Of a stretch of DNA of 20,561 nucleotides, positions 7,116-14,693 are shown piece after piece. The DNA comes from Bacteroidota bacterium. Lineage in GTDB: Bacteria > Bacteroidota > Bacteroidia > Flavobacteriales_D > Crocinitomicaceae. The notes beneath the pieces were generated by a model, which was given only the letters and a program-made list of their open reading frames with translations, did not search any database and was not told the DNA's origin. The stretch lies in contig JAHKAT010000060.1 in the NCBI GenBank assembly GCA_018825925.1, forward strand, positions 1-20,561, written 5' to 3'. The first letter of the stretch is position 1, and each line of letters opens with the position of its first letter. A program made the translations under genes and the position numbers.

Positions 7116-8564
7116 ATGGAATCAGCTGTAGGCTATGAGAAAGAGCTCAACTCACATGTAAAAAGAGAAAGAGCTGCCGTTAAATTGGCAAGTAAGGTTG
7201 GCGAACTTTTATACGACAAAGGGATAGAATTAGTTCTTTTCAGAAATCATCTTACTGATGCTAGTGTTTCTGAAATCCTTAATCTTCACGAATATTCTCG
7301 TAAAGTAGTAAACAAACCGATCGATGTTTTTACTACTTCTGAATTAGCAGAAGAGTTATATTTAATGGATCTTGCTCCTTCGAAATTAGATATAGGTAAA
7401 TTAGCGAATGAATGGTTGACAGAAGGTAATGCATTTTCTTCAAAAGCAGACTTTTTAACTGCAAAACTTGCTGGTTTCGGTGGTCAAGACAACGCTATCG
7501 AACCAAGAGATGTCGTTTTATACGGTTTCGGACGTATCGGTCGTCTGGCTGCTCGTGAATTGATTAAACAAGCTGGTAAAGGTCAACAATTACGCCTTCG
7601 CGCTATCGTTACTCGTGGTGCTTCTGATGCAGATATTATCAAAAGAGCTTCTTTATTGAGAACCGACTCTGTTCACGGTGCTTTCAAAGGTACAGTGGAT
7701 GTAGATTTGGAGAAAAAAGCAATTGTAATCAACGGTCAAATTGTAAAGATGATCGATGCAAGTAATCCAGAGGATATCGATTACACAAGTTACGGTATTG
7801 ATAATGCGTTAATTATCGATAATACTGGTGTTTTTGAAAATCGCGAGGCTTTGTCTCGTCACCTTAAATCCAAAGGAGTTAGTAAAGTATTATTAACAGC
7901 TCCTGGTAAAGAAGTTCCAAATGTTGTTTACGGAATCAACCAAGGAACATTGGATTTAGAAAACGAGCAAATATTTTCTGCTGCTAGTTGTACAACCAAC
8001 GCCATCTCCCCTATTTTAAAAGTTGTTTCTGACAAATACGGAATCATCAAAGGACATATCGAAACGGTTCACGCATACACCAATGACCAAAACTTATTGG
8101 ACAACATGCATAAAAAACCAAGACGTGGCCGTTCTGCAGCTATCAACATGGTAATTACCTCTACAGGTGCTGGTAGTGCCGTTACAAAGGTGATTCCAGA
8201 ATTAAAGGATAAATTAACTGCCAACGCCGTTCGCGTACCAACTCCAAATGGATCTTTAGCAATTCTTAGTTTAGAATTAAACAAAGAAACGACTCTTGAA
8301 GAAATCAATGCAACGATCAAAGATGCTGCCTTGAACGGAGAATTGGTGAATCAAATTTATTATTCATTTGATCCTGAATTGGTTTCAAGCGATATCATAG
8401 GAAACACTTGTTGTTCCGTTTTTGATTCTCATGCTACAATAGTATCCAAAGACAGTAAAAATGTTGTTCTTTACACTTGGTATGACAACGAATACGGCTA
8501 CACTAAACAAGTTATCCGTATGGCGAAATTCATCACCAAAGTAAGAAGAGCGATTTACTATTAA
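7116..8564 (+). CDS. Glyceraldehyde-3-phosphate dehydrogenase, N-terminally extended form
   Basis: 482 aa from the ATG at 7116; a GTG one codon earlier is a less likely start. Phosphorylating GAPDH of glycolysis/gluconeogenesis. The NAD(P)-binding Rossmann start VVLYGFGRIGRLAAREL is at about residue 133, so the first ~130 residues are an extension absent from the ordinary ~335-aa enzyme. Catalytic core: ASCTTNAISP with C292, and HAYTNDQNLLD with H319. The GAPDH segment HKKPRRGRSAAINMVITSTG, NAVRVPTPNGS and the WYDNEYGYTKQVI C-terminal helix are all intact. The extension is helical and charged, with no signal peptide or recognised domain. Similar ~480-aa GAPDHs are known in Bacteroidota. The cofactor preference and the role of the extension cannot be told from the sequence. 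It has its own terminator at 8607-8640. Confidence 0.95.
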   Translation: MESAVGYEKELNSHVKRERAAVKLASKVGELLYDKGIELVLFRNHLTDASVSEILNLHEYSRKVVNKPIDVFTTSELAEELYLMDLAPSKLDIGKLANEWLTEGNAFSSKADFLTAKLAGFGGQDNAIEPRDVVLYGFGRIGRLAARELIKQAGKGQQLRLRAIVTRGASDADIIKRASLLRTDSVHGAFKGTVDVDLEKKAIVINGQIVKMIDASNPEDIDYTSYGIDNALIIDNTGVFENREALSRHLKSKGVSKVLLTAPGKEVPNVVYGINQGTLDLENEQIFSAASCTTNAISPILKVVSDKYGIIKGHIETVHAYTNDQNLLDNMHKKPRRGRSAAINMVITSTGAGSAVTKVIPELKDKLTANAVRVPTPNGSLAILSLELNKETTLEEINATIKDAALNGELVNQIYYSFDPELVSSDIIGNTCCSVFDSHATIVSKDSKNVVLYTWYDNEYGYTKQVIRMAKFITKVRRAIYY

Positions 8565-8606
8565 TCAGACTTCATTTCGTCTTAATAGACAGTCATACAT
8601 TTTATA

Positions 8607-8640
8607 ACCGTGAAGAAAAATCTTCACGGTTTTTTGTTTT
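8607..8640 (+). terminator. Intrinsic terminator after the GAPDH gene
   Basis: Perfect 10-bp stem ACCGTGAAGA (8607-8616) / TCTTCACGGT (8621-8630), tetraloop AAAA, followed by TTTTTGTTTT. It lies 42 bases after the GAPDH stop. Confidence 0.92.
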
Positions 8641-8738
8641 TAAACCAATACCCAAACACTTTAAGCCTTGATTATTAAGACCTTAATTTAAAATCTCGAA
8701 TTCATGGATTAATGACTTTTCTATGCTACCTTTAGTTA

Positions 8739-8760
8739 ATTCTAGAGACTCATTCTAGAA
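8739..8760. repeat. Direct repeat ATTCTAGA x2 (13-base period) with palindromic core
   Basis: ATTCTAGA occurs at 8739-8746 and 8752-8759; TTCTAGAA at 8753-8760 is itself a perfect palindrome. The pair lies 20-41 bases before the start of the unknown 222-aa gene, just downstream of a near-consensus -7 box (TACCTTTA, 8727-8734). It could be an operator, but the region is AT-rich and the repeat is short. Confidence 0.35.
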
Positions 8761-8779
8761 TGTATTTAAAGAAAATTCG

Positions 8780-9448
8780 ATGAACGACTTAAAGTTAAAG
8801 CTAAAAATAGACTCCTTTGAAACAGTAAATGAAATTGGATTTTATTGGAAAAACTCAGATTACATTCATTTATTAAAGGAATTTAATTATCCAGATGCCG
8901 ACCAATTAAAGGAGAACGAAATTTTTGAATATCTAAAATTATCTATTTCTGATTTTGATCCTGCAGAAGCTGCAGCAATTGTTTTGAACTATAAATTAAG
9001 TGATCAGCTAAACGAAGGCCAAATTCAGAACATATCAAATGAAATGATGAATGACAAGGTGGCTGAAGAATATCCTGAACCTGCTTTACATTTCGATCTA
9101 TTCAACATCAACCAGTTGCTTTTCAAAGCCTACAATGGCACCTTCCCCAATACGGAAGCTACTATCGTTAAAATGAGATTTTTAGATGAACCAACTCCTG
9201 AAATCACTAAAGAGCTAATTATTAAATGTTTGGGAGCCACCTTAAGCAGTCACAACTTAATTATGCGCTTATTTCAAGATCAGATCAACGGCCTTGAAGA
9301 GTTTACCGATGCCAATAAAGTCATCTGGTATTTCAATAAAATTGATTCTAGACAGGTAGAAATCATCACATCTCGATATTGGCTGGACAAGGAGGATATT
9401 ATAGAACTAGAATTCGAAGCTGAAATTCATCATTTTGAACAGGAATAA
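8780..9448 (+). CDS. Unknown acidic cytoplasmic protein, 222 aa
   Basis: I do not recognise a family. The ATG at 8780 begins MNDLKLKLKIDSFETVNEIG. There is no signal peptide, membrane segment or cysteine cluster (a single Cys, in IIKCLGATLSSHN). The protein is rich in Asp/Glu and Ile/Leu, with alternating short strands and helices: an N-terminal YWKNSDYIHLLKEFNYPDAD part, FDPAEAAAIVLNYKLSDQLN, a YPEPALHFDLFNINQLLFKA centre, and a C-terminal half ending ELEFEAEIHHFEQE. The absence of long low-complexity runs and a length of 222 codons closed by a strong terminator support a real gene. It stands alone between the GAPDH terminator and the convergent metal-uptake operon, so the neighbours say nothing firm about function. 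Confidence 0.75.
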   Translation: MNDLKLKLKIDSFETVNEIGFYWKNSDYIHLLKEFNYPDADQLKENEIFEYLKLSISDFDPAEAAAIVLNYKLSDQLNEGQIQNISNEMMNDKVAEEYPEPALHFDLFNINQLLFKAYNGTFPNTEATIVKMRFLDEPTPEITKELIIKCLGATLSSHNLIMRLFQDQINGLEEFTDANKVIWYFNKIDSRQVEIITSRYWLDKEDIIELEFEAEIHHFEQE

Positions 9449-9473
9449 AACTCCTGCGCTTTGAATAAAAAGT

Positions 9474-9514
9474 AAAAAAAGAAGCAGAATTTATAGAAAA
9501 TTCTGCTTCTTTTT
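9474..9514. terminator. Bidirectional intrinsic terminator between convergent genes
   Basis: A7 tract and GAAGCAGAATTT (9474-9492) pair with AAATTCTGCTTCTTTTT (9498-9514): at least 17 base pairs around a 5-base loop. The T-run on the right ends the plus-strand 222-aa gene. The A-run on the left serves as the T-run for the minus-strand lipoprotein gene, whose stop is 41 bases away. Confidence 0.9.
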
Positions 9515-9554
9515 AATTTAATCCTTCCTGATATAAAACATAATCAACTTATTA

Positions 9555-10115
9555 TCAGTCTTCTATAATAACAACAAACTCAAGTTCAATATCAGTTTCT
9601 CCTGGAGAGCAAGTACCATCTTTTACTCCCGGCTGATGCTTTAGCACTACTGTTACAGCTCCTGTTCTAGCCATCGAACCTGTTTTCCACTTGGTCGTGA
9701 TTCCAATTTCATAAACCTGATCACTATCTGTTCTAAGAATAACCAACTCGCCTAAATTATTAGGAGTATAACAAAACAGATGCTCGTCTCCCTCGCTTGA
9801 AACCTCTGAAGTTATATCCTCCGTTGGACTAGCGGCCTCGTTAAGCAAGGAAATTTGACCAAAATAAACCGTTCCTTTTTTCAAACGAATGGTATCAAAT
9901 GAACTTGGGTCTTGTCCGCCTGGTCCGTCGATATCCCTAAAAACACTGACATAATTTGGCTCAACATTGGCGGAGTCAGTAAAGGTTAACTGCACAGTTG
10001 TAATTAATTCACTACTGTTATTATCGGTTGGTTGCTTTACTGGATCTGCAATTTTATTTTTTTTACACCCAAAAAGGCTAAATACTACTATTGTTAAAAA
10101 TACGAATGACTTCAT
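9555..10115 (-). CDS. Partner lipoprotein of the TonB receptor
   Basis: 186 aa with a lipoprotein signal: hydrophobic stretch and lipobox SLFGC, with acylated Cys at residue 17, followed by KKNK and a Ser/Asn/Thr/Pro linker. The mature part has the pattern I associate with flavobacterial lipoproteins encoded next to metal-type TonB receptors (sometimes named 'type 1 periplasmic binding fold superfamily protein'): ELITTVQLTF near the start, the FRDIDGPGG repeat-like segment, GTVYFGQISLLNEAASPTEDI, SEGDEHLFCY with acidic/His residues, TGAVTVVLKHQPG and GETDIELEFVVII at the end. It is probably a beta-sandwich on the outer membrane or facing the periplasm. It starts 3 bases after the receptor stop, so co-translation is likely. 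Its exact role, perhaps as a surface or accessory metal-binding component, is inference; the family recognition is from memory of sequence pattern. Confidence 0.8.
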   Translation of the reverse strand: MKSFVFLTIVVFSLFGCKKNKIADPVKQPTDNNSSELITTVQLTFTDSANVEPNYVSVFRDIDGPGGQDPSSFDTIRLKKGTVYFGQISLLNEAASPTEDITSEVSSEGDEHLFCYTPNNLGELVILRTDSDQVYEIGITTKWKTGSMARTGAVTVVLKHQPGVKDGTCSPGETDIELEFVVIIED

Positions 10116-10118
10116 GTT

Positions 10119-12395
10119 TTAAAATTTAATTTGAAAATTCAATCGAAAAGAACGTCCAATTTCATCTGAGAAATAACGGTATCTATTCAAATAAGACCGA
10201 TATTTTGTATTAAGCAAGTTCTCCACAGAACCTGAAAGGACAAAAGTTCGACCATTTTTTTCGAAGGATGTTTGTGATTTAATGTTTATTAAAAATACTC
10301 CGTCTGGAGGTAAAGCATAATCGGCGTTTTCCTCTACTCTATTTTGTTTAGACCGATAGGAATTACTGATCGCTAAAAATGTATTGATATTTTTCTTTTT
10401 TAATTGAGGGGTAAATTGAAACTCGTTTTGAAGATAATCCGGAGCTATTCCAACAACAAAAGCTTTATTTGTCAGATCAATAACTCGCACAAGTGAATGT
10501 GACACTTCTTGAGATAACCATTTGTACCACTTGAAGTTTACCCAACTTTCAACACCCGAATAAAATGCCTCTATTTCTTTGAAGCGAAATTCTGGAAATG
10601 CCCCTTTTATTGTTAAAACAAATTCATTTGAAGGATTTAGAAATATGTAATTGTTAAAATAATACTGGTACAATTCCACTTGGGCGGTCAATCTATTACT
10701 TTTAAACTCTCCACTCGTTTGCAAAGAAAACACCGACTCTTCTTTCAAGGATTTATCGCCTATCTCAATTGCAGCTGCACCGTGATGTAGTCCATTGCTA
10801 TACAATTCGCTAATGGATGGGGGACGCCACGAATAGGCAGCATTGCTGCGCACAATCCAATGGTGTCCAAACAATCTGCTTAATCCAAGATTTGCCGATG
10901 GCTTGCTAAAAGTGAGAATCGGTTTTACTAATTCCTTCTCTTCAAAATAGAAGGATTGCAAATAAAAATTATCCACGCGCACGCCACTTTCCAGCGCCCA
11001 ATAGTCCCATTTTTTAGCATAAATCAAAAAAGCACCTACATTTTGTTTGACATAATTTGGAATTAAAAATCGCCCTACTCCTTTGTTTTCTTGATATTGA
11101 CCATTCATCCCAATTTCAATTTTCACCCCTTTGGAGAATTTCTGTTCGGCAGCAACATTCAATTGATGCGTACTTAGATTTAATTGAAAATCAGGAGATT
11201 GACTATTGTCTTGGCCCTCATCAATTTCCAATCTATTGTTGAACTGAAATGAATAATCCAGTTCAATTTGTTGCTTTGGATTTCGAATATAGGCATATGC
11301 TAATTTCGAAATAGAATGCTCTATTTGCTGACTTGGAGCTTTAATATCATACGTAAAAGGATCAATAATCAAGGGCGTTTCATTGGAAATTGCTTGTTTT
11401 AAATCAGTCAGATTTCCCAAATGAGAAGCAGCCAAAATCCCCAAAGTGGTTGTAAATTGAGAATGAAAAGCATCAAAACTATGCTTTCCTTTTTGGTAAC
11501 CAATTTGACCGAAGTAATTAAACTCCTCATACCCCGTATTTGACAATATATAGGTAGGAGTGTTTTGGTCTCCAGACTTTTTATAACTGACCCCTGCCCT
11601 AAAATGCAATCCTTTAAAGCGTATAGAGTTGTTTTCTAACCTTGTTGAACCAAAATACATTCTTCCATTTGAAACTGCTCCAACACTAGATTTTCCTGAC
11701 CAATTTTGATCTCCCCAATCACCGGGCGACACCTTTACGACGCCACCAAAAGCCTCCGGACCGTAACGCACAGCGCTTGCTCCTTTTACCACAGAAAGTG
11801 ATTCATTTAACAATCCATCAACTTCAGGAGCGTGCTCGCCTCCCCACTGCTGTCCTTCTTGACGTACTCCATTATTGAGTAAAATCAATCTATTGGAATG
11901 CATCCCTCGGATAATCGGTTTGGAAATGGATACCCCCGTGTTAAAAGTGGATATTCCTGGGATTTCTCCCAACATGTCGCCCAAGGTTTTACCCGCATTT
12001 AAAGTTTGCGATCTAACACTGAGCTCTGTTTCACTAGACACGCTTCTATCCAAAACATAAGCATCCGCATTTACATCATGCAGTTCCAGTAAATGAAACT
12101 CAATATTTAGGTTTAAAACAGTGTCTTGTTTCAAGTTAAACTCAAAACGTAGAGGTTTACAACCCAAATGATGAGAAACGATGATTTGATAACTTCCTGG
12201 ACACAAGTTGGGTATGCTATATCGACCTAAACTGTCTGAATAAGCACCCGAATTGTATCCTTTTAAGGATATTTTTGCTTGCTCGACAATCGAATTATCA
12301 TGTATATCAATCACTTGACCAGAAATAGTCAAGTTACATTGAGAAAACACAATAGTCGAAAAGAACAATGCTAGCAAGAGCATTGTTGCCTTCAT
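10119..12395 (-). CDS. TonB-dependent outer-membrane receptor with carboxypeptidase-D-like N-domain, probable metal type
   Basis: 758 aa from the ATG at 12395, where a clean signal peptide begins (MKATMLLLALFFSTIVFSQ); the frame upstream to 12434 adds 13 residues inside the intergenic gap. Residues ~20-100 are the CarboxypepD_reg-like domain (ISGQVIDIHDNSIVEQAKIS ... GYNSGAYSDSLGRYSIPNL). The plug follows: TLGDMLGEIPGIS, KPIIRGMHSNRLILLNNG, QQWGGEHAPEVD, VVKGASAVRYGPEAFGGVV. The remainder is a 22-strand barrel ending SFRLNFQIKF with C-terminal Phe. SISELYSNGLHHGAAAIEIG resembles the segment seen in ZnuD-like zinc receptors. It imports a substrate with energy from TonB-ExbBD, which are not in this window. 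The preceding His/Cys protein and the following lipoprotein suggest a metal (zinc or copper complex) as substrate; this is inference. Confidence 0.92.
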   Translation of the reverse strand: MKATMLLLALFFSTIVFSQCNLTISGQVIDIHDNSIVEQAKISLKGYNSGAYSDSLGRYSIPNLCPGSYQIIVSHHLGCKPLRFEFNLKQDTVLNLNIEFHLLELHDVNADAYVLDRSVSSETELSVRSQTLNAGKTLGDMLGEIPGISTFNTGVSISKPIIRGMHSNRLILLNNGVRQEGQQWGGEHAPEVDGLLNESLSVVKGASAVRYGPEAFGGVVKVSPGDWGDQNWSGKSSVGAVSNGRMYFGSTRLENNSIRFKGLHFRAGVSYKKSGDQNTPTYILSNTGYEEFNYFGQIGYQKGKHSFDAFHSQFTTTLGILAASHLGNLTDLKQAISNETPLIIDPFTYDIKAPSQQIEHSISKLAYAYIRNPKQQIELDYSFQFNNRLEIDEGQDNSQSPDFQLNLSTHQLNVAAEQKFSKGVKIEIGMNGQYQENKGVGRFLIPNYVKQNVGAFLIYAKKWDYWALESGVRVDNFYLQSFYFEEKELVKPILTFSKPSANLGLSRLFGHHWIVRSNAAYSWRPPSISELYSNGLHHGAAAIEIGDKSLKEESVFSLQTSGEFKSNRLTAQVELYQYYFNNYIFLNPSNEFVLTIKGAFPEFRFKEIEAFYSGVESWVNFKWYKWLSQEVSHSLVRVIDLTNKAFVVGIAPDYLQNEFQFTPQLKKKNINTFLAISNSYRSKQNRVEENADYALPPDGVFLINIKSQTSFEKNGRTFVLSGSVENLLNTKYRSYLNRYRYFSDEIGRSFRLNFQIKF

Positions 12396-12424
12396 AATAA
12401 ATTGAATGATTAAAAAGTAATAAA

Positions 12425-12739
12425 TTAAACCCAATAACTACGTGGTGGCCCACGACTATCGGTAGATAAAATTTCTAACGATTGAGATTCATTTATTTGA
12501 AAACTATATAATTTCTCTACCTCAGAATATAGCTTAAAGCCATTAAAATAGACTGGTAAAGACGCATTACTTAAATCAAAATAACAGTAAGAACAGTCTT
12601 GAGCATCAAAATTTGCTGTTATATCCTTGGACTCATTGTGCTCAGATTTTACAGCTAATTCATGTTTATGCATCCAATTCTTTGGCATAGAAACCAAAGC
12701 AAAGGAGAACAGTAAGACAAAAATTATGAATCTTTTCAC
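12425..12739 (-). CDS. Small exported His/Cys protein preceding the TonB receptor (RGPP C-terminus)
   Basis: 104 aa with a Sec signal (MKRFIIFVLLFSFALVSMP). The mature part has potential metal ligands: WMHKHE (H24, H26), H34, and a CSYC pair (C49, C52) in DAQDCSYCYF. It ends SRGPPRSYWV. Small exported proteins with a CxxC, scattered His and a terminal RGPP are often found just upstream of metal-related TonB receptors and in DUF2946-like families; I assign this by pattern, not by a search. It is 29 bases upstream of the receptor start on the same strand. The likely role is binding or relaying a metal, or sensing at the envelope; no enzyme motif is seen. A -7-like TAATTTTG ends 4 bases before the ATG. 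Confidence 0.72.
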   Translation of the reverse strand: MKRFIIFVLLFSFALVSMPKNWMHKHELAVKSEHNESKDITANFDAQDCSYCYFDLSNASLPVYFNGFKLYSEVEKLYSFQINESQSLEILSTDSRGPPRSYWV

Positions 12740-12743
12740 GCCT

Positions 12744-12751
12744 CAAAATTA
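12744..12751 (-). promoter_or_regulatory. Candidate -7 element of the metal-uptake operon
   Basis: TAATTTTG on the minus strand is an exact TAnnTTTG match ending 4 bases before the ATG at 12739. It would give a leaderless or near-leaderless mRNA. No good -33 TTTG lies 19-21 bases upstream, and the upstream lipoprotein gene ends only 32 bases before the ATG, so read-through is an alternative. Confidence 0.4.
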
Positions 12752-12771
12752 GTCAATTCAATTAGAACCTT

Positions 12772-13248
12772 CTATTTTTTCAAACATTCTCTTATTTTTT
12801 GCTCGTGTAATTTTCTCTCGTCAGGTGTTTGATTTGGGCTCATGGTTAAGAACGCCTTACATTTTTGATCAACTTCATCAAATTTTGTCATAAAAGCATC
12901 ATCCAGTTCTGCACCTTTCTTGATTAATTGATCGAGAGAATCATTCATAATTATACAGCGACAAAAATCCCATTGATTACCGTATTTCTTTTCAATTTTT
13001 GCCTTATTAGCTTCGAAGTTTTTATCGATATTTTTACTAATTATCGGTTTATTTACAGTTAAATCAGGTAGTTTTTGCTCAGAGGCCATTGCCAAACTAT
13101 CCTGAAAAGCAATTGAATCCCGTGCATTCTGTAAATCCTTGTCGCCAGAAGAATTATTCGACTTACATCCCTCCAATGAAAAAACAGGAAGTAGAATCAT
13201 TAAGATCACCCATGTTTGAAACTTGGCATTTTTTTTGAATTGTATCAT
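12772..13248 (-). CDS. Uncharacterised lipoprotein with Cys motif (WDFCRC)
   Basis: 158 aa. A lipoprotein signal ends in SLEGC with the lipidated Cys at residue 28; MILLPVFSLEGC from an internal Met would still work, so the start is not fixed. After an Asp/Ser/Asn linker and a basic KNIDKNFEANKAKIEKKYG helix comes the core KKYGNQWDFCRCIIMNDSLD, then a helical DDAFMTKFDEVDQKCKAFL and a C-terminal KIRECLKK. There are four mature Cys (C-R-C, DQKC, REC). I know no biochemical function. Lipoproteins with the W-D-F-C-x-C and VDxKCKAFL pattern seem familiar from Crocinitomicaceae-type genomes, but I cannot verify this. It is divergent from the DUF4294 gene across 39 bases and lies 32 bases upstream of the metal-uptake operon, so it may be cotranscribed with that operon. 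Confidence 0.75.
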   Translation of the reverse strand: MIQFKKNAKFQTWVILMILLPVFSLEGCKSNNSSGDKDLQNARDSIAFQDSLAMASEQKLPDLTVNKPIISKNIDKNFEANKAKIEKKYGNQWDFCRCIIMNDSLDQLIKKGAELDDAFMTKFDEVDQKCKAFLTMSPNQTPDERKLHEQKIRECLKK

Positions 13249-13287
13249 AACACATCGACTAAAGTGTTCTAAATTTACAAATAATCA

Positions 13288-13953
13288 ATGATGATAAAAC
13301 ACTTCATTTATATCGCTTTTCTTCAATATTCATTTTTTGGGTTTTCACAAGCCTATACCCCTGTAATACTTGAGCAGGATATTCCAGAAATGCGTGCCGA
13401 CGTCAATTTTAATTTACATTACCGACAAGCGTTAAACAAGTTACGACGGGTATATCCCCTTGCATTGTCGGCAAAAGCCTATATAGTTGAGTTTGATGGA
13501 GACATAGAGAAGATGGAAAAAAATAGAGCTCGCAAAAAATATGGAAAACAAGCACATCGCACTCTTAAGGATCAATTTATTTGGGATATCAAAGATTTAT
13601 ATATCAATGAAGGGATTATGTTGATGAAGTTGATTCATCGCGAAACTGGAATGACAGTATCGGAAATAATCTCTAAGTATCGAGGAAATTTCCATTCCTC
13701 TATGTATGAAGGCATGGGTAAAATATGGGAACAAAATTTAAATGCACAATACGACCCAAGTGGTGAAGACTGGATTATAGAACTAGTAATCAATGACATA
13801 ATTAAAAAAAGAGTTGCCTTTGATTGGGAACTTCAGCCCTTAGACAAGACGAAATACAAAGAAAACATCAAAGAATACAGACAGGATAAACGAGAATTTA
13901 GAAAAGTAAAACGTCAGTCTAAAAGAAAGGCCGGTTCAAAAATTGAGGAATAA
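13288..13953 (+). CDS. Exported DUF4294 family protein
   Basis: 221 aa, with a signal peptide ending near FGFSQA (residues 1-22). A second ATG directly follows the first, so the start may be at 13291. The body matches the Bacteroidota family DUF4294: HYRQALNKLRRVYPLALSAKA, a coiled DGDIEKMEKNRARKKYGKQ segment, the LKDQFIWDIKDLYINEGIM helix and the conserved LMKLIHRETGMTVSEIISKYRG. A basic tail (RQDKREFRKVKRQSKRKAG) follows residue 190. The family has no known function; the signal and basic C-terminal tail suggest a periplasmic or envelope location. It is divergent from the preceding lipoprotein gene and convergent with yajC, with a shared terminator between. Confidence 0.85.
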   Translation: MMIKHFIYIAFLQYSFFGFSQAYTPVILEQDIPEMRADVNFNLHYRQALNKLRRVYPLALSAKAYIVEFDGDIEKMEKNRARKKYGKQAHRTLKDQFIWDIKDLYINEGIMLMKLIHRETGMTVSEIISKYRGNFHSSMYEGMGKIWEQNLNAQYDPSGEDWIIELVINDIIKKRVAFDWELQPLDKTKYKENIKEYRQDKREFRKVKRQSKRKAGSKIEE

Positions 13954-13987
13954 AAAAAGCACCGCCAAAATGACGATGCTTTCCTTT
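13952..13987. terminator. Probable shared terminator between DUF4294 gene and yajC
   Basis: AAAAAAAGCA ... TGCTTTCCTTT flank an interrupted stem (AAAGCA/TGCTTT, then CG/CG and CA/TG pairs with two mismatches, loop AAA). The A-run on the left and T-rich run on the right would let it act on both converging genes. It is weaker than the other terminators in the window. Confidence 0.6.
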
Positions 13988-13998
13988 AAAAAAATTTC

Positions 13999-14274
13999 TT
14001 ACTTGTTAGTTGCAGCCATTGCTGTTGCTTCAAAACTTTGAGATATCGCAGATTTATCAAAACGAAGTTTACTACCTTCTGAATTCAACAAAACGGTTGT
14101 ATCGTTGATTTCCAAAATTTTACCATGAACTCCACCAATAGTAACTACTTTATCACCAGGTGCTAAATTCTCACGGAATTTCTTTTGTTCTTTTTGTTTT
14201 TTCATTTGTGGTCTAATCATGAAAAAGTAGAATACTACTAAAATCAAGACCAACATAATTAATTGTTGTGGCAT
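13999..14274 (-). CDS. yajC: Preprotein translocase subunit YajC
   Basis: 91 aa, normal size. Single N-terminal membrane helix (LIMLVLILVVFYFFMIRP), then the family signature RPQMKKQKEQKKF, followed by LAPGDKVVTIGGVHGKILEI and a short beta-rich cytoplasmic domain. YajC associates with SecDF-SecYEG and modulates export. It is the last gene of the leucine dehydrogenase - nusB - DUF1573 - yajC run, 23 bases after the DUF1573 stop. In many Flavobacteriia this run continues with YbbR and dephospho-CoA kinase genes; here it stops at yajC and converges on the DUF4294 gene. Confidence 0.95.
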   Translation of the reverse strand: MPQQLIMLVLILVVFYFFMIRPQMKKQKEQKKFRENLAPGDKVVTIGGVHGKILEINDTTVLLNSEGSKLRFDKSAISQSFEATAMAATNK

Positions 14275-14297
14275 TTTATGCTATTTATTTGTTGTTA

Positions 14298-14693
14298 TTA
14301 CTTTTCTAATACAGTTGCCTTAATTGCAACTGTGGTTATGGAAGGGTCGGTGTTAGCCACAATGGTTACACCTTTTGATATCTGTCCAGATGATGTTCTG
14401 TCGGTATCCACCTCTGCTTTAATTACAAAGCTATCACCCGGAGAGATTGGTTCGTCTGGTTTTTCCACTACAGTACAAGTACATGATCCTTTCACTTCGG
14501 CAATAACCAAAGGATAGTCACCTGTATTTTTAATGGTAAAAATGGCTTCTATTGTTTCACCTTTCAAAACCTTTCCACCATCAAATACTGAGTTTACCTC
14601 CATTGTTGTTCTGTTTCCAACCTCAATAGTGTCAGAATCACCACAAGCAATTAGAATTACAGCTAAACCAAAAAACAAAATTACTTTTTTCAT
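14298..14693 (-). CDS. DUF1573 lipoprotein
   Basis: 131 aa. Lipoprotein signal with ILIACG (Cys 17). The mature part is a single Ig-like/ASPM-SPD-2-type beta-sandwich as in DUF1573: FTIKNTGDYPLVIAEVKGSC, then T-C-T, then PISPGDSFVIKAEVDT and ending VAIKATVLEK. The usual S-C-G/x-C motif is present as SCTC. Function is unknown; such proteins are abundant in the Bacteroidota envelope. Its ATG directly abuts the nusB stop codon with zero bases between, and yajC follows 23 bases later, so it is cotranscribed with housekeeping genes. Confidence 0.9.
   Translation of the reverse strand: MKKVILFFGLAVILIACGDSDTIEVGNRTTMEVNSVFDGGKVLKGETIEAIFTIKNTGDYPLVIAEVKGSCTCTVVEKPDEPISPGDSFVIKAEVDTDRTSSGQISKGVTIVANTDPSITTVAIKATVLEK

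Noticed and set aside
12396..12434. 13-residue extension of the TonB receptor start
   Set aside because: The ATG at 12395 begins a clean signal peptide; the longer form would put residues in front of it and cover most of the gap to the preceding gene.
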